From the NCBI GenBank assembly GCA_045637425.1, contig JAZTZL010000014.1, forward strand, positions 1-49,415: DNA of 49,415 bases, read 5' to 3'. The translations under genes and the position numbers were made by a program. Shown one piece after another: positions 17,877-26,943 of the stretch (positions are counted from its first letter, which is position 1; the number at the start of each line of letters is the position of its first letter). Under the pieces are notes generated by a model. It was not told where the DNA came from. It searched no databases and worked only from the letters and a program-made list of their open reading frames with translations. The stretch is from CAJGBR01 sp045637425 (GTDB lineage Bacteria > Bacteroidota > Bacteroidia > Bacteroidales > Rikenellaceae).

Positions 17877-19052
17877 CTAATACATTGGAAGTTTGTATAT
17901 GAAGCCGACGGATACTCGTTGGGTGTGGTAATTTCGAGCATTGAACAATTCCTTGGCTCGGTCGGAGAAGTCGTAGCTACGCCCTACAAAGCAGGCGAAG
18001 AAATGCAGATTGCTCTTGTTCATCGGGTAATACTCAATGCCGCCCAAGTAACCTAACGCAGTGCGATATCTGCCACGTTCCATCTGGTCGAACGACTTGA
18101 ACACCGATGCAGTCTCGTACATACCCTTTGCAAAGAGAGTCAGGTGCGGAGACACTCTATAATTAACCTTACACAACAATGTACGATAGTTCGTATTCAG
18201 AGCCGTTACACCGTCGAGGTAATCCGATGCAAAACTCGAAATGATGCGCTTGCGGTCAATATCTTCACGCGAGAGCATAAAGTCGATATAGGTTTGAAAA
18301 CAACCCAAATCGAGTTGCTGACCTGCTGCGAAGTAGTACATATTTCGGCTGTGCGACTGATTGGCTATCGTAGCCGACCACCTTAACTTGAGCAGTCCGT
18401 CCCAAAAGGCTGCATTCCAATTCAGAGTATAGGCCAATGATATGTCGCTTGGTTTGATTTCATAAGGTAGTGCTCCGTAAGTTTCTTCAAATGAGCCGTT
18501 TCTGGAGTTGAGAACTTGCACCAACAACTCCTGACTATCGCTGAACCTGAATCCGAACGTGACGCCAACCATAAAGTTTGACATATATTCAATCATATCA
18601 CAATACTCGTAGATGTCGATTGGGTTCTGGTCGAATTCGAAACCACCATAGGCAGCACACTGCTTACCTGCGAAGAGTGAAAAGGTCGGAGTCATTCGAT
18701 AACCCACTGCTGCGTAGTCAATCGACGTCGGCTGATTCTCGTGAGCCAACGGTGTATTCGAACGGTTGAGCCTCTGTCGCCAACGATAATAAATCTTATC
18801 ATTGATATCTCCGACTGCTTCGATTCGCAACTGACGGGTGTAAAAGCCGCTCTGCTCGGTCGAGCCTTCATACATATTCAGGTCGAATGAATTTTGCGTA
18901 TTAAGATAGAGATTAAACCGGTTACTCTTCTTCTCTATCGCTGTAAGGCGCTGAAACAAAGATTGTTCATTTTTGCGATAGTGCATCTGCTGAGCAAACG
19001 ATTGGCTACAAACAAGCAGTGCAATCAGTAAATAAATCTTTTTCATACCCAT
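17877..19052 (-). CDS. Outer-membrane beta-barrel porin, phosphate-selective porin O/P-like
   Basis: This 391-residue protein has a signal peptide (MKKIYLLIALLVCSQSFAQ after a short MG lead) and a body rich in alternating hydrophobic and aromatic residues, as in a beta barrel. It resembles the porin O/P family in segments such as FYTRQLRIEAVGDINDKIYY and the AVGYRMTPTFSLFAGKQ stretch. It ends in YKLPMY with an aromatic last residue, a usual barrel terminus. It is the last gene of the aspartate operon, six bases after the asparaginase stop. It may admit asparagine, aspartate or C4-dicarboxylates (inference from context). The true start may be the second Met, at codon 3. Confidence 0.75.
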   Translation of the reverse strand: MGMKKIYLLIALLVCSQSFAQQMHYRKNEQSLFQRLTAIEKKSNRFNLYLNTQNSFDLNMYEGSTEQSGFYTRQLRIEAVGDINDKIYYRWRQRLNRSNTPLAHENQPTSIDYAAVGYRMTPTFSLFAGKQCAAYGGFEFDQNPIDIYEYCDMIEYMSNFMVGVTFGFRFSDSQELLVQVLNSRNGSFEETYGALPYEIKPSDISLAYTLNWNAAFWDGLLKLRWSATIANQSHSRNMYYFAAGQQLDLGCFQTYIDFMLSREDIDRKRIISSFASDYLDGVTALNTNYRTLLCKVNYRVSPHLTLFAKGMYETASVFKSFDQMERGRYRTALGYLGGIEYYPMNKSNLHFFACFVGRSYDFSDRAKELFNARNYHTQRVSVGFIYKLPMY

Positions 19053-19058
19053 CTGTGT

Positions 19059-20126
19059 TTAGTATTGCATAAAGTATTCCTGAATTTTGTGCCAGTCGTT
19101 AGTTTTGGTCAGAGCCAACATCAACAATATGCGCGACTTCTGAGGATTCAACTCCTGCGATGCAATAAACTGATACTGTGCATCATCGACCTCGGCATCA
19201 AGCGTCACAGGGCCGCTGGGTACACGTGTAGAGCGTACCACTTGAATACCCGCCTGACGAGCTGCGGTAAGTCTCGGAAAGATATTCTTATGGATATTAC
19301 CGTTACCCACTCCGGCGTGAACAATACCCTTATAACCATTGTTAATCAAAGCATTAATAGCTTCGGGCTGTACTCCAGAGTAGCTATAGACAATACCGAC
19401 CTTAGGCAGTGAAATCAGTCCTGTAACATCGAATATAGACTTGGCAGTGTGCAATTTTTCGCTAATCATATTGTAGTAAACCTTGCCGTTATTGACATAA
19501 CCCAATGCTCCCGAGTCAGGCGACTTAAATGTTTCGACCGAAACGGTATTTGTCTTCGTAGCGCCGTGAGCACCGAGAATCTGCCCGTTCATCGCAATCA
19601 GCACACCCTTGCCGTATGACTCCTTATCACCAGCAACGATTACCGCGTTGTACAGATTCAGCGGTCCATCGGCACTCATCGAGGTTGAGGGGCGCATTGC
19701 ACCGGTCAGCACTACGGGTTTATCGCTTTTGACTGTCAGGTTCAAAAAATAGGCAGTCTCCTCCATAGTGTCTGTTCCGTGAGTAATGACAATACCATCG
19801 ACATCGCCCCTTGAGAGCAGTTCGTTGATGCGTTTGGCTAGTTTCAACCATACTTGGTCATTCATATCCTGCGAGCCGATTCTTACGATTTGTTCCTCGG
19901 TGATGTTTGCAATCTGGCGCAGTTGAGGTACAGCTCTAACCAGCACATCAATGCCTACGGCGCCTGCGGTGTAGTTGGTTTGCGTAGCCGACTGCCCCGC
20001 ACCGGCGATTGTACCGCCCGTAGCCAGAATGTAGATATTAGGCAGTCTTTCGGCTGCGAAAAGTGTTGTGGCTGTCAGCAATACAACTGCCACCAAACAG
20101 AATTTTGTAAAAAATAGTTTTTTCAT
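19059..20126 (-). CDS. ansB: Secreted type II L-asparaginase
   Basis: It hydrolyses L-asparagine to aspartate and ammonia. I place the start at the ATG at 20126, giving 355 residues. The open frame runs 162 codons further upstream, but those codons lie inside the Dcu gene and encode an atypical Arg/Ser/Cys-rich sequence. With this start the protein has a clear signal peptide (MKKLFFTKFCLVAVVLLTAT, then TLFAA). Catalytic motifs are intact: ATGGTIAG with Thr39, Tyr52, the GSQDM loop and HGTDTMEET (from His116). Export places asparagine hydrolysis in the periplasm. The gene begins 14 bases after the Dcu carrier stop and precedes the porin. Confidence 0.92.
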   Translation of the reverse strand: MKKLFFTKFCLVAVVLLTATTLFAAERLPNIYILATGGTIAGAGQSATQTNYTAGAVGIDVLVRAVPQLRQIANITEEQIVRIGSQDMNDQVWLKLAKRINELLSRGDVDGIVITHGTDTMEETAYFLNLTVKSDKPVVLTGAMRPSTSMSADGPLNLYNAVIVAGDKESYGKGVLIAMNGQILGAHGATKTNTVSVETFKSPDSGALGYVNNGKVYYNMISEKLHTAKSIFDVTGLISLPKVGIVYSYSGVQPEAINALINNGYKGIVHAGVGNGNIHKNIFPRLTAARQAGIQVVRSTRVPSGPVTLDAEVDDAQYQFIASQELNPQKSRILLMLALTKTNDWHKIQEYFMQY

Positions 20127-20140
20127 AATTAAAAAATTTG

Positions 20141-21451
20141 TTAATAAAGAGTTATCAGTAGAAGGCCGACAGCAACGGAGACTATGGTAGCCACAAGTCC
20201 CGGCTGCATAAACGAGTGGTTCAGGATAAATCGCCCTATTCGAGTCGAGCCCGTACGGTCGAAGTTTATGGCAGCTACGAGTGTCGGGTAATTTGGAATG
20301 AAAAAATAGCCGTTCACTGCGGGAAAGAGCGCAATGAGCAACATCGGACTCAACCCTAACGCAATACCCAGCGGCATAAATGCCCTGACCGTTGCCGCTT
20401 GAGAATAGAGCAAAATCGACATCACAAACAGAGCCAGACCAAACAACCACGGCATTCGAGTCACAATCTGCTCGATAGCGGGTTTTATCTCGGTGAGGTT
20501 CCCCTGAATGAACGTATCTCCCAGCCACGCGATGCCGAAGATTGCTACGACAGCCTGCATACCGGACGAAAAGACAGATGTATTGGCTACGCTTTCGCCA
20601 GACAGTTTGCACGAGAGCATTATCACTGCGGCAGCCGACAACATCACAATCTCAATCAACGAGGGCATATCCAACCGTACCGTTTCACCTGCTACGGAGA
20701 AGACCGGGCGCAGTGTCTCGACCGACCCCATCATTACAATGGCAGCCATCGCCGCAATGAAAATCACAATTGACCATATAGCTCTATTTTTGTTATCGAC
20801 AACGGTCATCGGTCGAGTCGATTTCAGCAAATCGCCATATTTTACTCGGCGTTGATACTCAGGGTCGTCTGCGAGATTCTTGCCACTGCGCAGCGACAAG
20901 AGAGCCCCGATGACTACCCCTATCAATGTAGACGGAACGGTCACTGCAAGAATATCCCATAGTGTTATCCCCGCTCCGCTAAGCAGCGACAACATTGCTA
21001 CGGTAGCCGCCGAAATCGGACTTGCCGTAATAGCTTGTTGCGATGCGATGACGGCTATACCCAGCGGACGCGACGGACGCACTCCCGTCTCGGTAGCGAC
21101 CTCGGCTATCACAGGCAGTACCGAATATGCAACGTGTCCCGTACCCGCCAGAAACGAGAACAGATAGGTTACAGCCGGGCTCAGCATCGTAATCTGGTGC
21201 GGGTGGTTTCTCAGCAGCCGTTCTGCCCACTTGACCATAAGGTTGAGCCCGCCTGCGGACTGCATTGCTGCCGCAGCAGATATAACGGCTGCAATCATCA
21301 ACATCACGTCGATGGGTGGCTGCGTAGGCTTGAGCCCGAACAGAAATGTCAGCACTCCTAAACCGATTCCGCCCGTAACTCCGAGTCCTACGCCACCCAA
21401 TCTTGCGCCTACGATGATGGCTGTCAGCACAAAAGCTATCTGAATGAGCAT
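20141..21451 (-). CDS. Anaerobic C4-dicarboxylate carrier, DcuA/DcuB family
   Basis: Dcu carriers exchange aspartate, fumarate or malate for succinate under anaerobic conditions. The 436-residue protein is hydrophobic throughout, with about ten or more predicted helices. Family stretches are visible: GGIGLGVLTFLFGLKPTQPPIDVMLM near residues 29-54, FLAGTGHVAYSVLPVIAEVA, GIAVIASQQAITASPISAA and FFIPNYPTLVAAINFDRTGSTRIG near the C-terminus. The gene sits between aspartate decarboxylase and asparaginase, pointing to aspartate as a substrate. Whether it acts as DcuA or DcuB cannot be told from sequence alone. Confidence 0.92.
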   Translation of the reverse strand: MLIQIAFVLTAIIVGARLGGVGLGVTGGIGLGVLTFLFGLKPTQPPIDVMLMIAAVISAAAAMQSAGGLNLMVKWAERLLRNHPHQITMLSPAVTYLFSFLAGTGHVAYSVLPVIAEVATETGVRPSRPLGIAVIASQQAITASPISAATVAMLSLLSGAGITLWDILAVTVPSTLIGVVIGALLSLRSGKNLADDPEYQRRVKYGDLLKSTRPMTVVDNKNRAIWSIVIFIAAMAAIVMMGSVETLRPVFSVAGETVRLDMPSLIEIVMLSAAAVIMLSCKLSGESVANTSVFSSGMQAVVAIFGIAWLGDTFIQGNLTEIKPAIEQIVTRMPWLFGLALFVMSILLYSQAATVRAFMPLGIALGLSPMLLIALFPAVNGYFFIPNYPTLVAAINFDRTGSTRIGRFILNHSFMQPGLVATIVSVAVGLLLITLY

Positions 21452-21457
21452 AGTTCT

Positions 21458-23110
21458 TTATGCTTTAGATATTTTCCACAATTTGGTGTATTCCTCGAGG
21501 ATTGAGGCTATTGCGTTTCCGATTTTCTCGTAATCTTCGCGGTTGAGGTTTGCCAGCGATACCCTTACTGACCACTGCGGTCCATCGAACCCGCTGCCGT
21601 TGAGCAGCACTATGCAGGTTTGCTCGGCCAGTCGCACCAGAAAATCCAGTGGATTGTAGTTCTCCTTAAGGTATTGTGCAAAATCTTTACCATAGAGTCG
21701 CTCGGCCCAGAGCGAGATGTCAATCTCCGAGTAGTAACCAGCCCTCAGCGGGTCGTCCTCGAGCGTGAATCCCGTAGCCGCCCACAATGTCGATAACCGT
21801 CCACGAATCATACTCTGCATCTGTTTGCGGTAGCTCTGCCGCCCGTCCAGCAGCGACGACAATGCCATAAGTGTCATCTGCATCTGCTGGGGAGTTGAGA
21901 GTCCCGCAGTATGGTTCAATGCTACGAGTCGGCTGTCTGCTACGAGACGGTCGATGAATGCTATTTTTTCGGGTTCGAGGGTGATTGTTTCATATCGTTT
22001 GGTGAGTTCTGCGCGTTGTCGCTCGGGCAGCGATGATATCATTCGGTCGAATATGTTATTGCGATTGAGCGCAATTACGGCCAGTCGCCAACCTGTAGCT
22101 CCGAAATATTTTGAGAATGAATATACACCTATGGTATTTTCGGGCAGCTCGGCCATCAACGACCTGAAACCGTTGATATATGGTGCATAGACATCATCGG
22201 TGAGAATCATCAGATTAGGATTATCCACTTGGACAATGCGTTTAATCCGTTCGATGGTATCAGGCGCAATGGCGTACGATGGCGGATTACTCGGATTGAC
22301 AGTGAATAACATCTTGATTGAGGAGTCTTTCAGTTTGTCAATTTCCGAATCGGGGTACTGCCAGGTGTGCAGGCCGTTTTCGCTGCGAGCTGTGGCATTA
22401 ATCCTCACTACGTCAAAGTCAAATCGACTGAGATTGGGAATCTCGATATAGGGCGTGAATATCGGAGTCATCAATGCTATGCGGTCGCCCTTTTTGAGCA
22501 AATGGTTAGCCTCCAGAGAATCGAATATATAGCACATTGCAGCTGTACCACCCTCGGTAGCAAATAGGTCAAACGGCTCATCAAACGTTTTTCCGTCGCA
22601 TAACTCCGCAGCCAAATACCTTTGTAGCACAGGTTCGCAGCAGTTCAATATTCTGTCGGGCATAGGATATTGGTCGCCGATTACGGCCTCGACCCACTCG
22701 AAGAGTGTCTCCGAGGGTGACATTCCGAGCTCACCGACACAATACTTCAGGCTCATATCCAGCAGTTGGGCTCCGGGACGTGATTTGTTCTGTGCAATAA
22801 ACTGCTCGAATCGCGCCTCTAAGTCGTCGGGGTGTGGTATCCCTGCGATTCCCACCTCCGAGGACATTACCCTACGACACTCCGCCAGCGCAAACTCCCC
22901 CAACAGAAAAAATGCCTCACGCGGAGTGGTTGCAATCCAATTGGGGTTACCACGGCCTGCATTGAGAAATTGGCAGGTAGCCTTTCGGGTGTGCGCCGTA
23001 GCAAGCTCTATCAGTTTATTCTTAATCTCAAACGGACTCATCTTTGCGAGTCGTGCCTCTTGCGATGCCGAATTCAACATCTCAAGCGGAATCTTTTTCT
23101 TACAATCCAT
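21458..23110 (-). CDS. aspD: Aspartate 4-decarboxylase (PLP, bifunctional aminotransferase)
   Basis: This enzyme converts L-aspartate to L-alanine and CO2, consuming a proton, with a minor aspartate aminotransferase activity. At 550 residues it matches the large AspD family rather than ordinary aminotransferases. It has the N-terminal NAGRGNPNW motif (50-58), the fold-type I NPSNPPS (272-278) and DDVYAPY segments, and the cofactor lysine Lys334 in SFSKYFGATGWRL. The gene begins three bases after a small membrane protein gene and runs directly into the Dcu carrier (six bases). An AspT-type exchanger is encoded in the neighbouring divergent operon, giving the pair used in decarboxylative energy conservation. 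Confidence 0.93.
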   Translation of the reverse strand: MDCKKKIPLEMLNSASQEARLAKMSPFEIKNKLIELATAHTRKATCQFLNAGRGNPNWIATTPREAFFLLGEFALAECRRVMSSEVGIAGIPHPDDLEARFEQFIAQNKSRPGAQLLDMSLKYCVGELGMSPSETLFEWVEAVIGDQYPMPDRILNCCEPVLQRYLAAELCDGKTFDEPFDLFATEGGTAAMCYIFDSLEANHLLKKGDRIALMTPIFTPYIEIPNLSRFDFDVVRINATARSENGLHTWQYPDSEIDKLKDSSIKMLFTVNPSNPPSYAIAPDTIERIKRIVQVDNPNLMILTDDVYAPYINGFRSLMAELPENTIGVYSFSKYFGATGWRLAVIALNRNNIFDRMISSLPERQRAELTKRYETITLEPEKIAFIDRLVADSRLVALNHTAGLSTPQQMQMTLMALSSLLDGRQSYRKQMQSMIRGRLSTLWAATGFTLEDDPLRAGYYSEIDISLWAERLYGKDFAQYLKENYNPLDFLVRLAEQTCIVLLNGSGFDGPQWSVRVSLANLNREDYEKIGNAIASILEEYTKLWKISKA

Positions 23111-23113
23111 AAA

Positions 23114-23551
23114 TCAGTTGTTGTGTATATGAAAATTTCTTGGCGGCACCATTAATCCGATAAGTGTTCCGAAAATCAAATCGCCCAGAAACAGAACTCC
23201 CATTGATACGATATGATAACCTATTGTCATTCCCAAGTCGAAGTCTATCAGTCCGATAACCACTTCGGATATTACAAATACGATAAATCCGTAGGTGAGT
23301 CCTCGGAATATCAAATTCTTTATTTTTCGTAAAGCCAATGACAAAATCCGACGATAAATCCAAGTGAAAATCAACCCCACATTCAGGTGGAATACCCAAC
23401 CCCAAAAGAGAGAAACATTTAGCAGATATTCAATCATTCGCCACGGAGTCAAAACATCAACTCCCAAGGAATCAATTAGATAGTAGTATAAAGAAATTGC
23501 TGCCGTAGCGATTACGCCCGAGACCAGCGTTTGTATTTGTTTTTCGTTCAT
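23114..23551 (-). CDS. Hypothetical membrane protein at the head of the aspartate operon
   Basis: I start this at the ATG at 23551 (145 residues, MNEKQIQTLVSGVIATAAIS). An in-frame upstream ATG at 23605 would add 18 unlikely residues. Four hydrophobic stretches are visible, at about 8-25, 42-60, 78-98 and 108-135. A cytoplasmic basic loop (RRILSLALRKIKN) lies in the middle. I do not recognise the family. Because it ends three bases before aspD it is probably the first gene of that operon, but nothing in the sequence shows a transport or sensing function. Confidence 0.7.
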   Translation of the reverse strand: MNEKQIQTLVSGVIATAAISLYYYLIDSLGVDVLTPWRMIEYLLNVSLFWGWVFHLNVGLIFTWIYRRILSLALRKIKNLIFRGLTYGFIVFVISEVVIGLIDFDLGMTIGYHIVSMGVLFLGDLIFGTLIGLMVPPRNFHIHNN

Positions 23552-23676
23552 TGCAGATATTTTTTTGACCGAATGCCAATGTTGCAAAATTCGTACCCCA
23601 ATCAAACAGCGCAGTGATGGACCGATAACGAGGTATGAATTTTGAATGTAGTGGCATAGTACAAATACTACGGATT

Positions 23677-25242
23677 ATGAAACGAGATAATTTGATTAAA
23701 CGGCTGAGCAATCAGACCAGCCAATTTGATATGGTAGTCATCGGCGGCGGAGCAACAGGACTCGGCATAGCCCTTGACGCAGCAACGCGAGGCTACAGCG
23801 TAGCCCTCTTCGAGCAGTCGGACTTCACGAAATCGACCTCCTCGCGCAGCACAAAACTCGTACACGGTGGAGTGCGTTACCTTGCACAAGGCGATGTGCG
23901 ACTCGTAACCGAGGCTCTGCGCGAACGTGGACTGCTGTTGCACAATGCACCGCATCTATGCCATAAGCAACCATTTATTATTCCTGCGTATCGCACTTGG
24001 GAAATACCCTTTTACACCTCGGGGCTGACTATGTACGACATATTGGCGGGCAGTCGCTCTCTGGGACGTTCTCGTTTTTTGAGCCGTAGCGGTGTAATTT
24101 TGCAATTGCCCACACTGAAACAGAGCGGACTCAAAGGTGGAACACTCTACTATGATGGGCAGTTTGACGATTCGCGACTCGGCATAAATCTGATGCAGTC
24201 CATACTCGAGAACAACGGCATAGCGCTGAACTATATGCGAGTCGAGTCGTTCATCAAGAATGGCAAAGGGCGTATTCGAGGCGTAGTTGTCCGCGACTGC
24301 ATAAACGATGTCGAGCACGAGGTGCGGGCTGTGAACGTAGTCAATGCCACAGGTGTATTCGTAGATGATATTATGAGTATGGATACCCCCGAACATCAAG
24401 CAATGGTGCGTCCGAGTCAGGGTGTACACCTAACGCTGCCCAAAGAATTCTTGCCGGGCGATGCTGCGCTGATGATTCCTCGCACAGATGACGGCCGAGT
24501 GCTGTTCGCCGTACCGTGGTATGACAAGGTTATTGTTGGCACTACAGATACGGTGATGCCAAACTCGACACTCGAACCGACAGCGCTCGAATCGGAAATA
24601 GAGTTCATACTAACAACTGCGGGACGCTACCTTCAGCAGGCTCCCAAGCGCAGCGACGTACTCTCGACCTTTGCGGGATTGCGCCCATTGGCTGCACCTA
24701 AAGAGGGCGATCAGAATACCAAAGAGATTTCGCGCAACCACAAAATCATCGTCTCTCCGAGCGGACTCGTCACCATCGTAGGCGGGAAATGGACTACATA
24801 CAGACAGATGGCTCAAGACGTAGTGGACCGAGTTGAAACCGTTGCGGGAATAAACCACCGTCCGTGTGCAACCAAAGACTTGAAGATACACGGCTACAGC
24901 GAATCGGTAGACCCTACAGACCCACTCGGTTTTTATGGCTTTGATGTATTGGCAATCAGAGAGATGACCATCACCGAGCCGACTCTAGCTGAGCCACTTG
25001 ACAAGGCGTACCCCTATATCGCAGCTCAAGTTGTCTGGGCCGTAGAACAGGAGATGGCTCAACACGTTGAGGATTTTCTGGCTCGTCGAATCCGGATATT
25101 ATTTCTTGATGCACGGGCATCGCTCAGAATGGCTCCAAAGGTAGCGCAGATTATGGCTCAGTTGCTGAAAAAGGACCAGCAGTGGATTGACTCGGAATTG
25201 ACTCATTACAAACAATTAGCATCAAATTACATAATCAATTAG
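23677..25242 (+). CDS. glpA: FAD-dependent glycerol-3-phosphate dehydrogenase
   Basis: It oxidises glycerol 3-phosphate to dihydroxyacetone phosphate, passing electrons to quinone. The FAD dinucleotide motif GGGATGLGIALDAATRGY begins at residue 23. Family stretches SSRSTKLVHGGVRYL, VVNATGVFVDD, FAVPWYDKVIVGTTDT and GGKWTTYRQMAQDV follow, and then a DAO_C-type C-terminal domain. The start at 23677 gives 521 residues. An upstream in-frame ATG at 23635 would add 14 residues before the conserved region. Its stop is one base before the AspT-type gene, so the two are co-transcribed, an unexpected pairing. The GlpA and GlpD names are both used for such enzymes. Confidence 0.9.
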   Translation: MKRDNLIKRLSNQTSQFDMVVIGGGATGLGIALDAATRGYSVALFEQSDFTKSTSSRSTKLVHGGVRYLAQGDVRLVTEALRERGLLLHNAPHLCHKQPFIIPAYRTWEIPFYTSGLTMYDILAGSRSLGRSRFLSRSGVILQLPTLKQSGLKGGTLYYDGQFDDSRLGINLMQSILENNGIALNYMRVESFIKNGKGRIRGVVVRDCINDVEHEVRAVNVVNATGVFVDDIMSMDTPEHQAMVRPSQGVHLTLPKEFLPGDAALMIPRTDDGRVLFAVPWYDKVIVGTTDTVMPNSTLEPTALESEIEFILTTAGRYLQQAPKRSDVLSTFAGLRPLAAPKEGDQNTKEISRNHKIIVSPSGLVTIVGGKWTTYRQMAQDVVDRVETVAGINHRPCATKDLKIHGYSESVDPTDPLGFYGFDVLAIREMTITEPTLAEPLDKAYPYIAAQVVWAVEQEMAQHVEDFLARRIRILFLDARASLRMAPKVAQIMAQLLKKDQQWIDSELTHYKQLASNYIIN

Positions 25243-25243
25243 T

Positions 25244-26941
25244 ATGGAACTATTAGCAGAATTCTTGAGAAAATATCCCGAAGTTGCCGTCTTTCTGACA
25301 TTGGGTATTGGTTTTTGGTTAGGGAAACTTCACTACAAAAGTTTTTCATTGGGAACGGTAACTTCGGTACTTTTGGTCGGAGTGTTGGTAGGGCAATTTG
25401 ACATTCCGATTTCTGGGCCTCTGAAGTCGCTTTTTTTTCTGCTGTTTCTGTTTGCAATCGGATACAGCGTGGGTCCGCAGTTCTTCCACTCGCTACGCAG
25501 CAGCGGACTCAAGCAGGTAGCATTTGCTGTAATTCAGTGTCTGCTCTGCCTTGTGGTTACGTTCATTGTAGCCAAATTGTTTGGTTATGACGTGGGGCAG
25601 GCTGTCGGACTGCTTTCGGGTGCGCAGACCATTTCAGCCGTAATCGGCGTGGGCAGCGACACAATCAACAATCTGAATATATCGCCACAACAAAAACAAG
25701 AGTGGATAAACATCATACCCGTCTGTTATGCAGTAACCTACATCTACGGCACCATTGGCTCGGCATACATACTCGGCACGCTTGGTGTCAGGCTGCTGGG
25801 TGGCGAGAAAAAACTGCGTGAGGCTACTCGTCAATATGAGGCGAAACTGAACAAATCCTCCGTAGAAGATGACCCTGCATATATCAACGCCAATCGCCCC
25901 GTAGTGTTCCGAGCCTACAAAATCGAGAACAGCTGGTTCTCAAAGACTCAGAGTGTAGATCGGTTGGAGAATCACCTTCAGGAGCTTGGACGCAGAGTAT
26001 TCGTTGAGCGTATCAGAAAAAATGGAAAAATATTCGACAATCCGACACCCGATTTTGGGCTTGGCACAGGCGACGAAATAGTGCTCAGCGGCAGACGCGA
26101 AGAGGTCATTGGCGATGAGAGTTGGATTGGACAGGAGATAAACGACAGCGAGTTGCTGAATTTTCCGGCTAAGGATATATTCGTAATGCTGACACATAAG
26201 AATCGACGCTACAAGCGAGTTGAACTACTTAGGCGTGAACGGTTTATGCACGGTGTGATGATTAAGTCCATTACGCGCTCGGGTGTGGAATTACCCGTAC
26301 TGAACGGGACAGAGCTACTGCCGGGAGATATGCTCGAACTTGTCGGACTCGAACGCGAAGTGAACTTTGCTGCGCCTCGAATCGGCCACGTCGATATGCC
26401 CACAATCAAGACCGATATGATATTCGTAGGGTTAGGAATTGTCGCAGGTTGCATAATGGGAGCCCTTACCGTACATTGGGGCGGAGTGCCCATCTCACTG
26501 AGCACCAGCGGCGGAGCACTGATTGCTGGTTTGGTTTTGGGTTGGCTCAGAACGAAGAATCCGTCATTCGGACGTATTCCGCAATCATCGCTCTGGATAA
26601 TGAATAACCTGGGACTCAACCTCTTTATCGCAGTAGTGGGTATCACTGCGGGTCCGACATTCATCAAAGGCATCTCGCAGGTAGGCTGGGGTTTGCTGTT
26701 GGCTGGGATATTGGCTACAAGCATACCGTTGTTGTTGGGCATTTGGGTTGGCAAGTTGATGAAATTCCACCCTGCAGTGAATTTGGGCTGCAACGCGGGA
26801 GCCCGAACTACGACTGCCGCATTGGGCGCAATTCAAGAATCTCTTTCGAGTTCAGTACCCGCAATGGGATACACCGTAACCTACGCTGTGGGTAATACTT
26901 TACTGATTTTGTGGGGCGTAGTAATTGTATTGATGATGTAG
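25244..26941 (+). CDS. aspT: AspT-type aspartate:alanine exchanger (AAE family)
   Basis: AAE-family carriers exchange aspartate for alanine. In lactic acid bacteria this exchange, with AspD, builds a proton-motive force. The 565-residue protein has two membrane blocks (about 1-180 and 390-565), each an Asp-Al_Ex repeat. They flank two cytoplasmic TrkA_C-like modules (about 215-375), with FARNG-type ligand-binding patterns such as IRKNGKIFDNPTPDFGLGTGD. The second block ends with the family hallmark CNAGARTTTAALG followed by YTVTYAVGNTLLILWG. Its 3' end is two bases from the convergent yifB, leaving no room for a terminator. Specificity for Asp/Ala is inferred from family and the nearby aspD. 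Confidence 0.88.
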   Translation: MELLAEFLRKYPEVAVFLTLGIGFWLGKLHYKSFSLGTVTSVLLVGVLVGQFDIPISGPLKSLFFLLFLFAIGYSVGPQFFHSLRSSGLKQVAFAVIQCLLCLVVTFIVAKLFGYDVGQAVGLLSGAQTISAVIGVGSDTINNLNISPQQKQEWINIIPVCYAVTYIYGTIGSAYILGTLGVRLLGGEKKLREATRQYEAKLNKSSVEDDPAYINANRPVVFRAYKIENSWFSKTQSVDRLENHLQELGRRVFVERIRKNGKIFDNPTPDFGLGTGDEIVLSGRREEVIGDESWIGQEINDSELLNFPAKDIFVMLTHKNRRYKRVELLRRERFMHGVMIKSITRSGVELPVLNGTELLPGDMLELVGLEREVNFAAPRIGHVDMPTIKTDMIFVGLGIVAGCIMGALTVHWGGVPISLSTSGGALIAGLVLGWLRTKNPSFGRIPQSSLWIMNNLGLNLFIAVVGITAGPTFIKGISQVGWGLLLAGILATSIPLLLGIWVGKLMKFHPAVNLGCNAGARTTTAALGAIQESLSSSVPAMGYTVTYAVGNTLLILWGVVIVLMM

Positions 26942-26943
26942 TG

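Noticed and set aside
20127..20612. 162-codon N-terminal extension of the asparaginase frame
   Set aside because: It lies entirely inside the Dcu carrier gene, has an Arg/Ser/Cys-rich composition typical of an out-of-frame reading, and the internal ATG gives a proper signal peptide.
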